DNA of 64,000 bases. Source: Rhabditophanes sp. KR3021. Its lineage: Eukaryota; Nematoda; Chromadorea; Rhabditida; Alloionematidae. The notes beneath the pieces are model-generated. The model saw only the letters and a list, made by a program, of their open reading frames with translations. It searched no databases and had not been told where the DNA came from. The stretch lies in assembly GCA_963281155.1 (NCBI GenBank), contig CAUJLY010000006.1:5704001-5768000 (forward strand), written 5' to 3'. The position numbers and the translations under genes are program-made. This document shows positions 1 to 11,868 of this stretch, in pieces (the stretch's first letter is position 1; the number at the start of each line of letters is the position of its first letter).

Positions 1-1029
1 ATTGAAGTATTATGATAGTGAATATTTTATTGTAAATAAGCGAACTTCTTCACTTTGTTGCAATTTTGAAAATGAAGTGTCTGAGATATATAGGATTCGG
101 CTTAATTTTTTGAGTTTAATGAATCGTACACAAAAAATATTGTTTTACATCCAAATCTACATAATTCGAAGTATATGCAAATTAATTACGTTAAATAAGA
201 ATGTTAAATTAATGTTTTAAATTAATATTTTAAAACTAGAACTGACTTCAATGGATTAAGATTAAAAATTTGAAAATAAAATGGTTAACTTGTTTAAGAA
301 AAAGTTGATTGTGTGTGAAAACAAATAAACTTTATATAACAAAGTCAAATGAAATGTTGTGAGGGGAAAAGTTAAAGGACAGTGAGAAAATATGAAATAA
401 GAAAAGGGTTTAAATTATAATATATAATAACACACTTGCTTATGTTTTTATCTGTCTGTAAAACAAAATTTATTTACTTGTTAAATCATTTTTTAAAACT
501 ATTCTGAACAGGTAAATATTAGATAATTGTATTTGTATATACTTACAAATTTAAAAACGTAAATATTATAAGCTGATAATCACGCAATCCTTTAAACTTA
601 TTAATAATTACTATTTTGTAATGCTCTGTTATGTCCATTCTTATTATGTATAGTCGATTAAATATTCAACCAAAGGTTCATTGTTAATATTGAAACCTTT
701 AATAACAAATTCCTTAATAGACACTAATCTCTTTAATTCAAGTGTCTTTAATAGACTCATATAGACACAAATGAAAATCTTTTAGAGGACTTTTCTAAAT
801 ATGGGATTAAAGAAAAAGTTTCGAGCAAAGTTGATTACTGATATTACTAAAAGTCCATTTGTATTGCAAAATAAAATTATAGTATTTTTAATTGGTTTAT
901 TCAACACAAATAAATTAAACAATGTACAAACGAAAATGATGATTAGCAAGATAAAAATAAGTGATAGATTCATTGGGATTTTGCGATAACGCCAAAAATT
1001 GGCACGGTGGTATAATTATCGTTTTTAAA
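1..1029. other. AT-rich flank, no gene seen
   Basis: AT-rich sequence downstream of the Wnt gene. Only short open stretches without recognisable domains or splice-consistent structure are present. The hydrophobic minus-strand stretch at 782-973 has no supporting context. Confidence 0.5.
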
Positions 1030-2364
1030 TTAGCGGCAATGATGCTTTTCAACTATTTTGGTGCAAGTTTGGCATTTGACTTCACAGCAATAAACAAATT
1101 TGCAGTGACATGGTTCTTGTTTAAGTTCTCTATGCGTGATCCAGCCCCGACCACAACATAGTTTCGGACACGTTTCTTTTGTACATTCACGTCCAGTAGT
1201 TCCGAATATTTCATTTTTCGGGTCATAAACACAATAGTCTGGTGACTGATCTAAGAAAACAAGTTCACCAATGCTTGCTGATCTTGGTGCATTATCTTCT
1301 TTAAGAAAACGTCCTGATCTAATGAGGGTATTAGATGAAGAGGAACTATATGACTTATCATAATTCGAAGCAGGGACTACATTGTAATGTGGCGAACGGA
1401 CAATAAGCTCATTGTTTTGAGGAGTTGTTGTAACCTAAAAGAAACAAATTTATTGTAAACAAACTTATTAAATATTATCTTATTATACTGTACAAATGTG
1501 TATAATTGTGAAGACAAAAAGCTTACAACAATAAACTACAAATATTCAGATCAAATATTACCTGTTGAGCACGTTCATACTTTTCCTTTAGCATCAAAGC
1601 AAATTCTTCGAATTTAGGGACAGCTTTCCAGCAAGTTTTTGTCACACAAGAACCAGACACTCCGTGGCATTTACAACTTTTCTGCATATGATGAGACATT
1701 AATTTACGAGCAGCCTTGTTATTGTGCAAATTCATGAGAGCTCTAGCGTCCATATGTTGTTTTTCTACATTATCCATGAATTTACGACCAAATGAATTTC
1801 CAAATCTCACATTGTCAGAACAGCCTGACCACATATAATCTGTATGTTGACGACTGTTTACTGGTAATTGACCACAACCACAATTTGGTATTAAACCTTG
1901 AGCACATGCACGTGCGATTGAGTGACTTATAGCTGCCGAACTAATTGCGTAGACATATGCCGATTCTCTAGAAGCAACTTTATATGGGGATACACCAAAT
2001 CCACTATCTCCGGTGCAATTCCATTGCTCTTCTTGGAACTGATGGCGACATTCAATTACGGCTTTTTTCAATCCAGATATAGTTATTGCCATTGCACTTG
2101 GAAAATTTTGACACAGTTCCCTTTGTCTTCTATTTAATCCAGGTAAACTTGCACAATTAATTTGTTGGATGGCAGCAGCATCTTTCTTTACAGCAACTTG
2201 AGATAATAACCTATAAAAATTAGTTTATTAGACATATTAAGTTTTATCGCCAAATATTTCCATTCTTGGAAACAGATGTTTAATGCTTATTCAAATTGAA
2301 CTTACCACCACGATTGACATGATCCTATTAAAATAAAACATGACAGAACAAATATAAAATTCAT
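1030..2364 (-). CDS. Wnt family secreted ligand
   Basis: Three exons (2306-2364, 1562-2210, 1030-1434) join in phase to give about 370 residues. Residues 1-18 form a signal peptide. The body carries the Wnt cysteine framework, including WNCT near residue 84, WSGCSDN and CGCG. CHGVSGSC follows, with the expected palmitoleoylated serine at about residue 205, then KTCW. The C-terminal cysteine-rich part starts near SPDYC and includes PKLCCGRGW and CHCKF. Known role: lipid-modified ligand for Frizzled receptors in patterning and cell migration. The linker between the acylation domain and SPDYC is Ser/Asn/Thr-rich, roughly 50 residues and not Wnt-like. The start is chosen because a TTTTCAG acceptor lies 8 nt upstream of the ATG. 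I could not assign it to a particular nematode Wnt. Confidence 0.95.
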
Positions 2365-2372
2365 TTTTATTT

Positions 2373-2384
2373 CTGAAAACAATT
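2373..2384 (-). promoter_or_regulatory. probable trans-splice acceptor of the Wnt gene
   Basis: On the minus strand a TTGTTTTCAG acceptor sits 8 nt before the Wnt ATG with no coding exon upstream. This is the expected look of a spliced-leader acceptor. The use of a leader is inferred. Confidence 0.45.
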
Positions 2385-4190
2385 ATATTTAAATCTTAGT
2401 AACATACTAAATTCTAACGTAAAACATAATTGACAGAGATACATTCGCAAGTAAAGAATTATGTCTGGCACGACAAAGACCTTATTTGTGAAGGCTAAAA
2501 GGATTAAGATAATGAGAACATTTTTACTTTTTCGTATTTAAAAGAGGAGGCTTCACTAGACCAATTATAAATGCCGAAAAAGATACCAACCTCTTACAAT
2601 TTTGGTTGAAGGTGGAGATATCAATAGAAGATAAAGGTTAGTGTGTGTAAGATGAATAATGTTATGAAGCAATAAAAACCTTTCATGACATATTGTAATA
2701 AAGTTTTGTTTAATCAAGCCGGTAATATAATCGTAAAAACATGTTCATGCCTTTGTAAAATGATCAACCGGATGTGCAAGAAAAAGCATTCTTTTTACGG
2801 CACGAGGATTGAATAAAAATTTTTATTACGAGGATAATAAATGTAGATCTATAATTTTATTATCTATTCATCCCTCAAAATAAATGCATACATTATTGTT
2901 TGAATCTCTTTCTGCAATTAAATGCGGCTTTAAAGGAAAGTCAAATTTAAAGGTAGGTGACATCTAATTAACTATTTATGCCCAATTTAATTACAATATC
3001 AATATTCTTCGGCATCTTAATTGCTTCATTCTGTTAAACATGTATTTATACATGGTTATGTGTGTGTATGTTAGATAGGTTAAGATATATATCTTGTTAA
3101 ATGACTGACGCCTATCTATTATACTCTTTTCTCATTATAATTGCTATGATACGCTTATTAAGTCAAATTGATACGTTGAATACAATAACAGATCATTTGC
3201 ATATAGTTTAAATTCTCGTGTGAAAATGTGATCTGAACTCAAAATATTTATATAAACATAATAGAATTTCTTACTTATGTATCTTTTGTGATTAATAAAG
3301 TAAAATTTATATTGTTGTCTTTTTGTAAAGCATGCATAATAAAAAGAACATAAACATGATTTTTTGAGTCATTCCTTTAAGCAACAAAGGAAAAAATATT
3401 CTCAGACATTCACTTGACACTTGACAAATCTTTGTTTAAATTATAGCACACGAAGAAAGGTGTTAAATGCCAAAGATATTGTAAGGATGAGAATAGTTTA
3501 AAAGGGACAATACAAGAAGTATAACAGTTCTTATGACATTTGCGCAATCATTATACGATCATGCATAATCATATGCCTTTTTGTCGGCAAAAAAATAATG
3601 AGATGAACATTTGTATATATGTACATGCAAGTATTTTTTTGAATTATAATTATGGGTGTAAAAGATGATATTCAATATTGTGACATTAAAATTGGCACCA
3701 AAGTATTTTTGCAAAGAATAAATTGTTAATCTTTTCCATATACATTTAAATTCAAAAAGGATAATTTTAACAAATTGCCCGTGAAATTTGTAGATTTTGT
3801 CGTGCTTCATTGATGAATTTGAAACATCTTTGTTGAAATGTCATATTAATTTGTCGAAAAATTGTTTAAATATGAGTCATATACCAATGCACATAAATAA
3901 AATGGTTATATATTGATAGAATCCTTATCATTTTCAATTATTAGTATCAATTTTATTCAATTTTTTGGTTTAAATTGTGTAGGAAAGTTTGTTTGTACTA
4001 AAGGGACATGTAAAAATAAAATACATCTCTAAAGAGAGAAAAGTCAATCATGGTGAAGAGTGTGATAATGAAAAATTTGATAAAATTGATGATACCATGC
4101 TTGTCATCTGTATGATCAATGGTGCAACCGCAGCTAAAATTCTGTTATAAGACCCTATGCTTTCTTTAAATGTCCTTATTGACGATTTTT
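2385..4190. other. intergenic, no gene seen
   Basis: AT-rich spacer between the divergent Wnt and lamin-tail genes. No open stretch with domain similarity. It probably holds upstream control sequence for both neighbours, which is inference from position. Confidence 0.45.
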
Positions 4191-4213
4191 GTTGAATTAC
4201 AGACTATTTCATT

Positions 4214-4799
4214 ATGAACGACGTTAATTTGACAGATGTTAATATTACTAATAATGTTAATTTAACTGATATCAGTAATATTTGTATTTTTGAAGTTGAT
4301 AAAGCTGGCAATTATATTTCTATCAAAAACAATCATGCCTATATGGAACATGACATAGGAAATTTTAGATTAAAAAGGCAAATTGGTAACAATAAGGAAA
4401 TATTGAATGCCTTTGTTGTAACCGTACCTGTAAATCTTGTTGTTAGACCACTGGAAACGGTTAAAGTAATGTGTATCTATTTTAAATATTTATTTTTAAC
4501 TTTAATTTCAGCTTTATGCCAATGGAAAAGGAGATCCTTCAAATAAAAATCACATCAACATTATGAGTGTTTCAAATTGGGGCTACGGACCAAAGACAAT
4601 CACAACACTACAAAGTAAATCTGGTTTACAAACAATTGCTGAATATACTACAGAAAATTCAAAAGCACGTGTCACTACAACAGGTGGATCAGGATTGATT
4701 TTTGGGTATGTATCTCTTCGAACACTTTTGATAATAATTGGAGTTTTACTTGTTATTATTGGATTGGGAGTTGGAGCTTTCTTTGTATTCCGTAAATAA
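4214..4799 (+). CDS. tail-anchored lamin-tail-domain (LTD) protein
   Basis: Two exons (4214-4465, 4512-4799) join in phase 0 to give 179 residues. Residues about 22-135 resemble the immunoglobulin-like lamin tail domain. GNFRLKRQIGN matches the lamin GNWRIKRQ strand with the Trp replaced by Phe, and SNWGYG matches the conserved NxWG segment. After a Thr/Gly-rich linker, residues about 155-175 are a strongly hydrophobic single segment (ILLVII, LGVGAFFV), followed only by FRK. There is no coiled-coil rod and no CaaX box, so this is neither a lamin nor an intermediate filament. Inference: an LTD displayed on a membrane by a C-terminal anchor, facing cytosol or nucleoplasm. The N-terminus has a short repeat (VNLTD, VNITN, VNLTD). 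The start follows an ATTACAG acceptor at 4202. Confidence 0.75.
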
Positions 4800-6745
4800 T
4801 TATATAATTGTAAATGCGTTAAAATACTGATAAACATAAACTATTTTGTAATCCTTTGAATATCTTGTAAAATTTTAAATATTTTTACCCACTCATCAAA
4901 GATCACTTACCAATCGTTTTGAGATTAAGCAAAAAATAAGGTATTGGTAAAAACAAAAATAGTGTTGTTCAATATAAATATTCAATTGTTTTGCATTTTT
5001 GTGAATAAATATTATTGTGTATGAGATTATACTTTTTGATCAAATTTTATAAATTCGATTTAACTTTTTAAAATTACATTTTATACCAATTACAGGATTT
5101 ATATTGAACATGCCCAAATAAAGATTTTTATTTTAAATATAAGCTAAAAATAATGTATTTTTGGTTAAACAATTTATACAGACACACTTATATAAAATTT
5201 TACCAAAGACTAATTTATGGTCACAAGATGTTCATAAACCTAATGCATACTACTTTTATTCGTTAACTTCATTTCTTGTGATGTACTTGTTTTGGTACAA
5301 ATGTGTAAAGTTAGCTTGTAAATTATTTTTGGAAAATAGTAGTCAAGAGTATTGTTTTAAAAGAATGCTTCCTTGATAGATGAACATTATATTTTGATAA
5401 AACATTTATCTATGTAAATGTGATGCATTAAAGGTTTTTACATTATATATCACGTATGACATTGATCTATATTCATTATTATATAAATTCATAGTAAAGG
5501 TAAGACCACACTCTTTATACACACTAAATTAGACACGTGTAATGCTTTTTCAATTGTAAATTGGCACAATCAACAGTACAATTACTGCTTTTGGTTTAGC
5601 TTTTGAAATCGAAATTGAAATATGTTGTTTTTAATTAAAACGACACAACGCTTTCAACTATTTTTCATTCAATATTACTTTTAATTGTATTTGATTGTTA
5701 ATTTTGTGATGATTTGCGCGTTAATTTTCAAGTTTAAATTTAATCACTTTTTTGATAGCACCGTGTTTTTGATAATAGTCGCAAACATGGCTGATGTTAA
5801 CGATTAAATGACATTTCCCTTTTATGTGTGCAATTATAAGTAAACTAACATTTATAAAACACATTTTATACTAGGCATAAGATAATATCATCGTTGGTGT
5901 TTAAACATTTTTGATTGAAGAGACAATCATAGTGATTATAATGGTATTGATTTTTATCACTAGTATTCTATTTTGTGCCTTGGCATTTCTTTTTATATAT
6001 TATTATAAGTATACAAATATATAATTTAGATACTTTTAAATACTTTTGTTGAATATATTGATAACTTTATATATGTGGAAAGATGTTTAAAATTTGTTTA
6101 TATTTATATTTTAGTTTAGTTTTACATACACTTTAATTGCATATGTATATATTTGTCCATCGATTCCCATTATTGGAAAATATACTTAAATTGAACTTAT
6201 TGAGAAGTCTACATTGTCGGCAAAAGTGTAGCTTTACTCTAAAAAGCTTATTTTTTCTCTAACATTAAGCAAATTTACCAATGTATTTTAATGTATAAGC
6301 TGATAACACCCATTTCTTAGAAAAGTCAATCTGTGCTATATCACTTTTATTAATTTAACATTAAATTAAGGGTAAGAACTTTTACCTGAACCAAAAAGTA
6401 ATCATTAATGTTTTGTAGAATGGCGATTTGTTAAAGGAGATAATTTTCTTTTTATTATATTAATTAGATAGTCTTTTGAAACATTTTGCTGCTGTTCACA
6501 AATGCACGTATTTACTAAAAACATTCATCAAGTGACAAGAAAGTCGTAGTTTAAGACGTGGCGTAAATATAGTGGTTTGTAACAATAAGAATATAAAAAA
6601 TAGTATGTAGCAATTCAAGACCTAAATTATCTATTATATTATAAGTACATTATGGCGTATCAATATGTGTCTTTTAAAATTTCTGATAAAAAAGCTACTT
6701 TTCGTACATTTTATGTCAGAATATACTTGTAAGCATATGTAAATA
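4800..6745. other. intergenic, no gene seen
   Basis: AT-rich spacer. An open stretch at 5161-5376 has no domain, codon or splice support and was not called. A CACGTG box is present near 5536. Confidence 0.45.
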
Positions 6746-6750
6746 TTATT

Positions 6751-6760
6751 TTGGTTTCAG
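6751..6760 (+). promoter_or_regulatory. probable trans-splice acceptor of the hexokinase gene
   Basis: TTGGTTTCAG lies 51 nt upstream of the hexokinase ATG, with no open exon before it. It could serve spliced-leader addition or a 5' UTR intron. Confidence 0.4.
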
Positions 6761-6811
6761 TTAGTATTAGTTTATAGATCTACATATTGATATTACGCAA
6801 ATCTGTTAAAT

Positions 6812-8248
6812 ATGTCTATACAATGGTCCGAGGAAGTACAAAAAGCATTAGCTAAGTTTTACATTGACGACTTTCGTCTTGAAAAAATTAGTGAAGATAT
6901 GCAAAAAGAATTTATCGTCGGACTTGAAGAAGGAACTCCAAAAAGTTCTATTGCTATGCTGCCATCATACGTACCGGCCTTGCCCGATGGAACTGGTAAA
7001 TTTATTACATATAGAGTTCATAATTTTCTTCAGTCTCATTAGAAGAAGGGGAATATGTTGCAATTGATCTGAGTGGAAAGAATCTTAGAATTATGCTTTT
7101 AACAATAAGCAATAAACTTACTGAACCAACTGCTGTTAATTGCAATTTTATGGTTTCCCAAGCCGTTATGAAAGGAACAGGGGAGCAACTGTTTAATTTT
7201 ATTGTCAATTGCTTGCAGAAATTCTTAAAAGAATTTAATCTTGAAGAATCCCAACTTCCCATTGGATTTGTATTTTCATATCCATGCGAGCTATTATCAA
7301 TTCGCTCAGCTCGCCTATTGTGGTGGACTAAGGGATTTGACATTAAGGATTGTTTGCAAAAAGATGTAGTAGCTTTGCTTGAAGAGGCATTGGAGTTAAA
7401 CATGCAAACACAAGCAAAAATCAAAGCTGTGATGAACGATACTGTTGGACAACTTGCTGCTGCATCCCATAAGTATGGGCCTGAATGCATTTTAGGAGTA
7501 GTCATAGGTTATGGTTGCAATTCCTCGTACCTAGAAGATGTTTCAAAGATCAAGAAGTTTGATGCAGTTGCTGCAAATTATAAATACAAAAAGATGGTCA
7601 TTGTAACCGAATGGGAAGAGTTTGGAGCAAAGGGAGAACTAGATGACATTTTGACAGACTATGATCGTGAGATTGATTCTACATCTGTCCATCGAGGAAA
7701 ACAGATTATAGATAAATTAACTGGAGCATTATACTTAGGTGAATTGGTTCGTTTGGTTTTAATTCAATTTGGATTGGACAGATTAATTTTCGGGGGAGAA
7801 ATTGTTGAGAAATTAGACACTCCCGAATCATTCCCAACCAAATACATTTCGGAAATTTTATCTGAGCCAGAAGGGACATTCAAGAATTGCAGAAGGATTT
7901 GTGAAGAATTGGAGGTATCGACTCATGGAACACCCGACTATGCCATCATTCGAGAAATTTGCCACATTGTCTCGCAAAGGTCTGCTTCTATTGTTGCAGC
8001 AGGTACTTTAATTAACTTTATACCTATAATATAATTTTTTAGCAATTAATGCTCTCCTACGCCATTTAGACATCACAAAGATTAAAATTGGAGTTGGTGG
8101 TGCCCTCATTCAATTCCATCCGACTTATCATAAATTACTAGAAAATAAACTTAAGGATTTGGTTGATGAAAAAATTACTTGGGAGCTTGTTTCAGCTGAT
8201 GAAGGGTCAGCTAGAGGGGCTGCATTGATTGCTGCTATCACTGAATGA
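6812..8248 (+). CDS. divergent hexokinase-like protein
   Basis: Three exons (6812-6995, 7043-8002, 8043-8248) give 449 residues, the length of a single-domain hexokinase. Retained features include FSYP near 139-142, WTKGF near 156-160, NDTVG at 193-197 with the putative catalytic Asp194, TEWEEFG, and ALYLGELVR. Several phosphate- and ATP-site positions differ from the family. GGTN is S72-G-K74-N. The GTG-N loop is G217-Y-G-C-N221. The VDGxLY strand is V399-G-G-A-L-I. The Glu of FEKMISGM is Asp. The family reaction is ATP-dependent phosphorylation of glucose at C6 in the cytosol. With these changes the activity is uncertain, and the protein may be a weak, altered or non-catalytic paralogue. 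Frames are open throughout, so it is not a pseudogene by sequence. Confidence 0.93.
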
Positions 8249-10108
8249 GTTGAAAATATTAAACATATTTTAATATGAATCAAAGTCTTGATTCATGTGT
8301 TTTAAGCTAAAGTAATAAAATGTGAAATTTAATGACATTTATTAATTTGTTATACTAAATGCATTTAGATTAATAATCATCATACGAATAAAATTTAAAC
8401 AAATATCACCAGATATATAAGTCATCTGACAGTTTATATAATTCTCTTTTTGTTATTGAATTTTTAAAAATAGAAAAATCTTAAACCTTGTTTCAGCGAT
8501 TTATTATAGTGTCATAATTTTGCCCATGCTTTTATCCAATAAAATTATATAATGATGTTTTAAAATGCATCTATTAAAGATTGTATTTATTTGAAATTTG
8601 AATAATTCACTTCGAAGAAGGGGATCGAGCTTTAACAAGCAATACCAATAGTTAAAAATTCAGTGTATTTGCGGAAAGATTCTTTTTTTAATAATACAAT
8701 TTCATATTTTTTGCAATTTATAGAATTTTAAATTATAATTGAAAACGTCTTAAAAAAATCTTAGTATTTATTCATCTTTTAGTTTAAGAATAGAGATTTT
8801 TAATACCATTCGTAACCATAAAATAACTGCATGAAATGAAGAGTTTATGCCAATTACATGAATGTCACTTCTTGTATCGGTTTAAATAACATCTGTGATT
8901 GTTTAATTAAACACATAATATTGGGCTTTTGTTTTATGAGATCTCTTTAAGAGTAATTTTTTTAATATTTTGGTATCATTTAATGAAATCGAAAATCCGA
9001 ATTTTTATAAAATAAAAATACCATACTTGATATGAAATCTTCGCCGTATTTTTGTCCATATTTAATGAATTTGGTTTAATGATACACAAGCTAGTTTTAA
9101 ATGTTGGCGAAAATTAATAAAAAACACGTGTAAATAAGAACTGTAATTATATCTTTCATACATCAACCATGTCTATGTTTTAATGGTATATCATGTGATA
9201 TATTGAAATAATAATTATTATTTGAATAAAATAACCAATAAAGATCAATCTTTTTTATTGAGTTGTAGTAACATTTACTCAAGTAGTCGAAAATTTCAAA
9301 TAACAGACAATTTAATTGCACCCTTTTTGTTTTTTGGGTCTATATATCAGAAATTCATTTTCTGTTACTATATACACCTTTAAAACTTTCATTGTTGCTT
9401 CCCAAATTTGTCTTAGCTAGTTTGATAAGGATTTGATCATGTTTTATACTTTCAATCCTAACATTCAATTTTAATAATTATAGGATTAATTACCTAAATC
9501 AAAATACAAAATGATTATCAATTTAATACCTGTGATTCGGTTCATATTTTGTGTGTGTTCAATCATCTCAATTCGAAATATACGAGTTACATTGGAAAGT
9601 GACAATGTGGATGATTGTTTGACAGGAGTTTACTTATCAGTTGTTGTTACAGTCAATCTTTTCGTTTATTTCAACTTCAAATTTATTGAATATTATAACA
9701 ACGATTGGTTGATTTTTAATATATTTTAAAAAAATACAAGTTGTGATAATTTCATTATGTAAAGCCGTTTTGTTAGTTTATAAATATGAGATGCATGTCT
9801 TGCTCCTCAAATTTTTACTAACGGTTAAAGATTTTGACTGTATAAGAATACAAATAATAAACTTACGTTGAACGTTTTTATAATGGCTACTCCTGATTAT
9901 TCGTCTCAGAATCCATTTTTAAAATGTTTCGATTTTAAAATCAAGCTTTTGCAAAAATAGGAATTAAAGATAAGCTCAGTAGTAATATGTATTATAGTAA
10001 TTATATCTTAGAAAAATGATTCAACTTAAATAACAATTGTATTTTCGGTATCGTATTAATGCAGTTTTTATAAATCAGAACAATGAATATTAAAATAATC
10101 AAAAAATA
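8249..10108. other. intergenic, no gene seen
   Basis: AT-rich spacer with a likely AATAAA signal for the hexokinase gene near 8313. An open stretch at 9511-9729 would encode a hydrophobic 72-residue peptide, but it has no supporting similarity or splice signals. A CACGTG box lies near 9124. Confidence 0.45.
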
Positions 10109-11562
10109 TTATTTTCTAGAATATATTTTTAAATTACCAATGAATTGGTTTTTTTTGGTATTATATAAAATAGTATAAAAATAATTGTCTGAAAAGAATT
10201 CATCATTACTTTGTATTCTAATATTCAAACATACATATGTGAGCATTCCAATTGAAATAATAGTCATTGTCCATTTATATCCAATATAATGGGCAAGAAA
10301 AGAACATACTATTGGACCAAGAAACCCGCCTAAATTGTATGAGGCATAAAAAATTCCTGAAATGTATGATATTGTGACATTGGTATCATAAATGCCATTT
10401 ATTTGAGCCTCTCTAAGTATAGATTTGAAAGTTGGAACATATAAAGCACATCCGGAAATTCCAAAATTAAAAACTATTATTCCATATATAAGTGGACTCA
10501 ACATAAAAAAAGAATAGATTTGATCACCCATTAGATAAAAACATATAGTTGTTATGAAACCACCGAATATGTAAATGGGATTTGAATAATCTTTATTATC
10601 AACCAAATAGCCAAAAAAAGGTGCTGCCAATCCAAATCCCAAAGCTTGTGCACCAAATAGTAGTCCGATATCTGCTGATGAAAGCTTAAAGTCGTTTTTA
10701 AGTATAACAGGTAGAATAGGATCTAATGAAGTATAGCAAAAACCAACTAAGACTACAATTATGAGTAGTAATATTATATCCTTTGAGCGTAACAATTTTC
10801 CATAAATTTCATTTTTTGCAGGCAAGTTATTAGGCATACTATTTTCATCTTCGTTAAAGTCGGTGATAAAAAAAATTGATACAAGACCAACAATAAATAA
10901 GAATGACCCTAAACAAATAAATGGTAATACATAACCTCCAATTTCAAATAAAAATCCCCCAAAAATTGGTCCCAATGCATACCCCAATCCTCCCGAAGTT
11001 TCAAAAATTGCTCCAATTGTTGATATTGCATGTGGAAATTGTTGTGCTGCAATAGTATAACTGCAAGTTACAAAAGCTGATGATCCAAACGCTTGCAAGA
11101 CTCTTGAAATAATAGTGGCAAATAAAAAAACATATCTGGAGCTAATTAAGTTTGTTAAAGAAAAACAAGCTGTGGCAAAAGAACTAAAGAATAGACCAAA
11201 TACAAAAATCTTTTTACATCCGAAATCTGATATCTACAATTTTTATTGAAATATTAATACATTTTGACGTACGAGTTTTCCGAAAAGTATACTACCGATT
11301 GTTGATCCTAAATTGAATACCCCAAAGATAATTCCAATTTCCGATAAAGTCAATCCTTTATTAATTGCTATGTCATTAAAAAATGGTGCAATACAAGAAA
11401 ACGCTGCAGGTACGGAAATATTAGCTATTGATAACAGTACAAATATAGTCCAATCTTTTAATTTAAATTCCATAAACAATTTAAATATACCTGATTTATT
11501 TTGGCTTCTAAAATGATTTACTATTGAAGTTAAATTTGTTATACTTACCTATTCTTGCTCAT
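10109..11562 (-). CDS. MFS transporter, SLC18B1-like
   Basis: Three exons (11549-11562, 11261-11507, 10109-11233) give 461 residues. The protein is polytopic with about 12 hydrophobic segments and MFS loop motifs: FGKLV after helix 2 and GxLxGPxxGG-like signatures (LGYALGPIFGGFL, LGGFLGPIV). Overall order and the ETSGGLGYALGP segment resemble SLC18B1, a vesicular polyamine transporter of the vesicular amine transporter group. Substrate is not provable here. Exon 1 contributes only 14 coding nt. The second intron (11234-11260) is just 27 nt long and is required because reading through meets a stop. The C1GALT1-like gene lies 306 nt upstream on the same strand, so the two could be co-transcribed. 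Confidence 0.85.
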
Positions 11563-11868
11563 TCTCCTCAAATACTGGTAGCATGAATACGATTGATAAC
11601 ATTTAAGTACATCTACATGCTCCTTATCACAATTTGTTTCGGATTTTTATCGTGTACTAACTAATAGATTGTTAAAATTTTAAAATATTATTTTTAACTA
11701 TAAAAAAATGTAATATGTCAATGACATTCTCTTTTAATCGATCTTTGGAGCATTTAACATTAGCAAATTAAAAATACATTTGATTTAGAAATCATATTAA
11801 AGTTAGCATAATTTGGTGGTAAATATGATACCTTTTATTCAACGCATATAATTTAAATTATTTAGAAA

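Noticed and set aside
961..1161. Plus-strand open frame over the Wnt 3' exon
   Set aside because: It is the complement of the cysteine-rich Wnt exon. The minus-strand reading matches a known family.
5161..5376. 71-codon plus-strand open frame
   Set aside because: No domain, no splice-linked partner, and composition like the AT-rich background.
9511..9729. 72-codon hydrophobic open frame
   Set aside because: Hydrophobic peptides arise easily from AT-rich sequence. No acceptor or partner exon is convincing.
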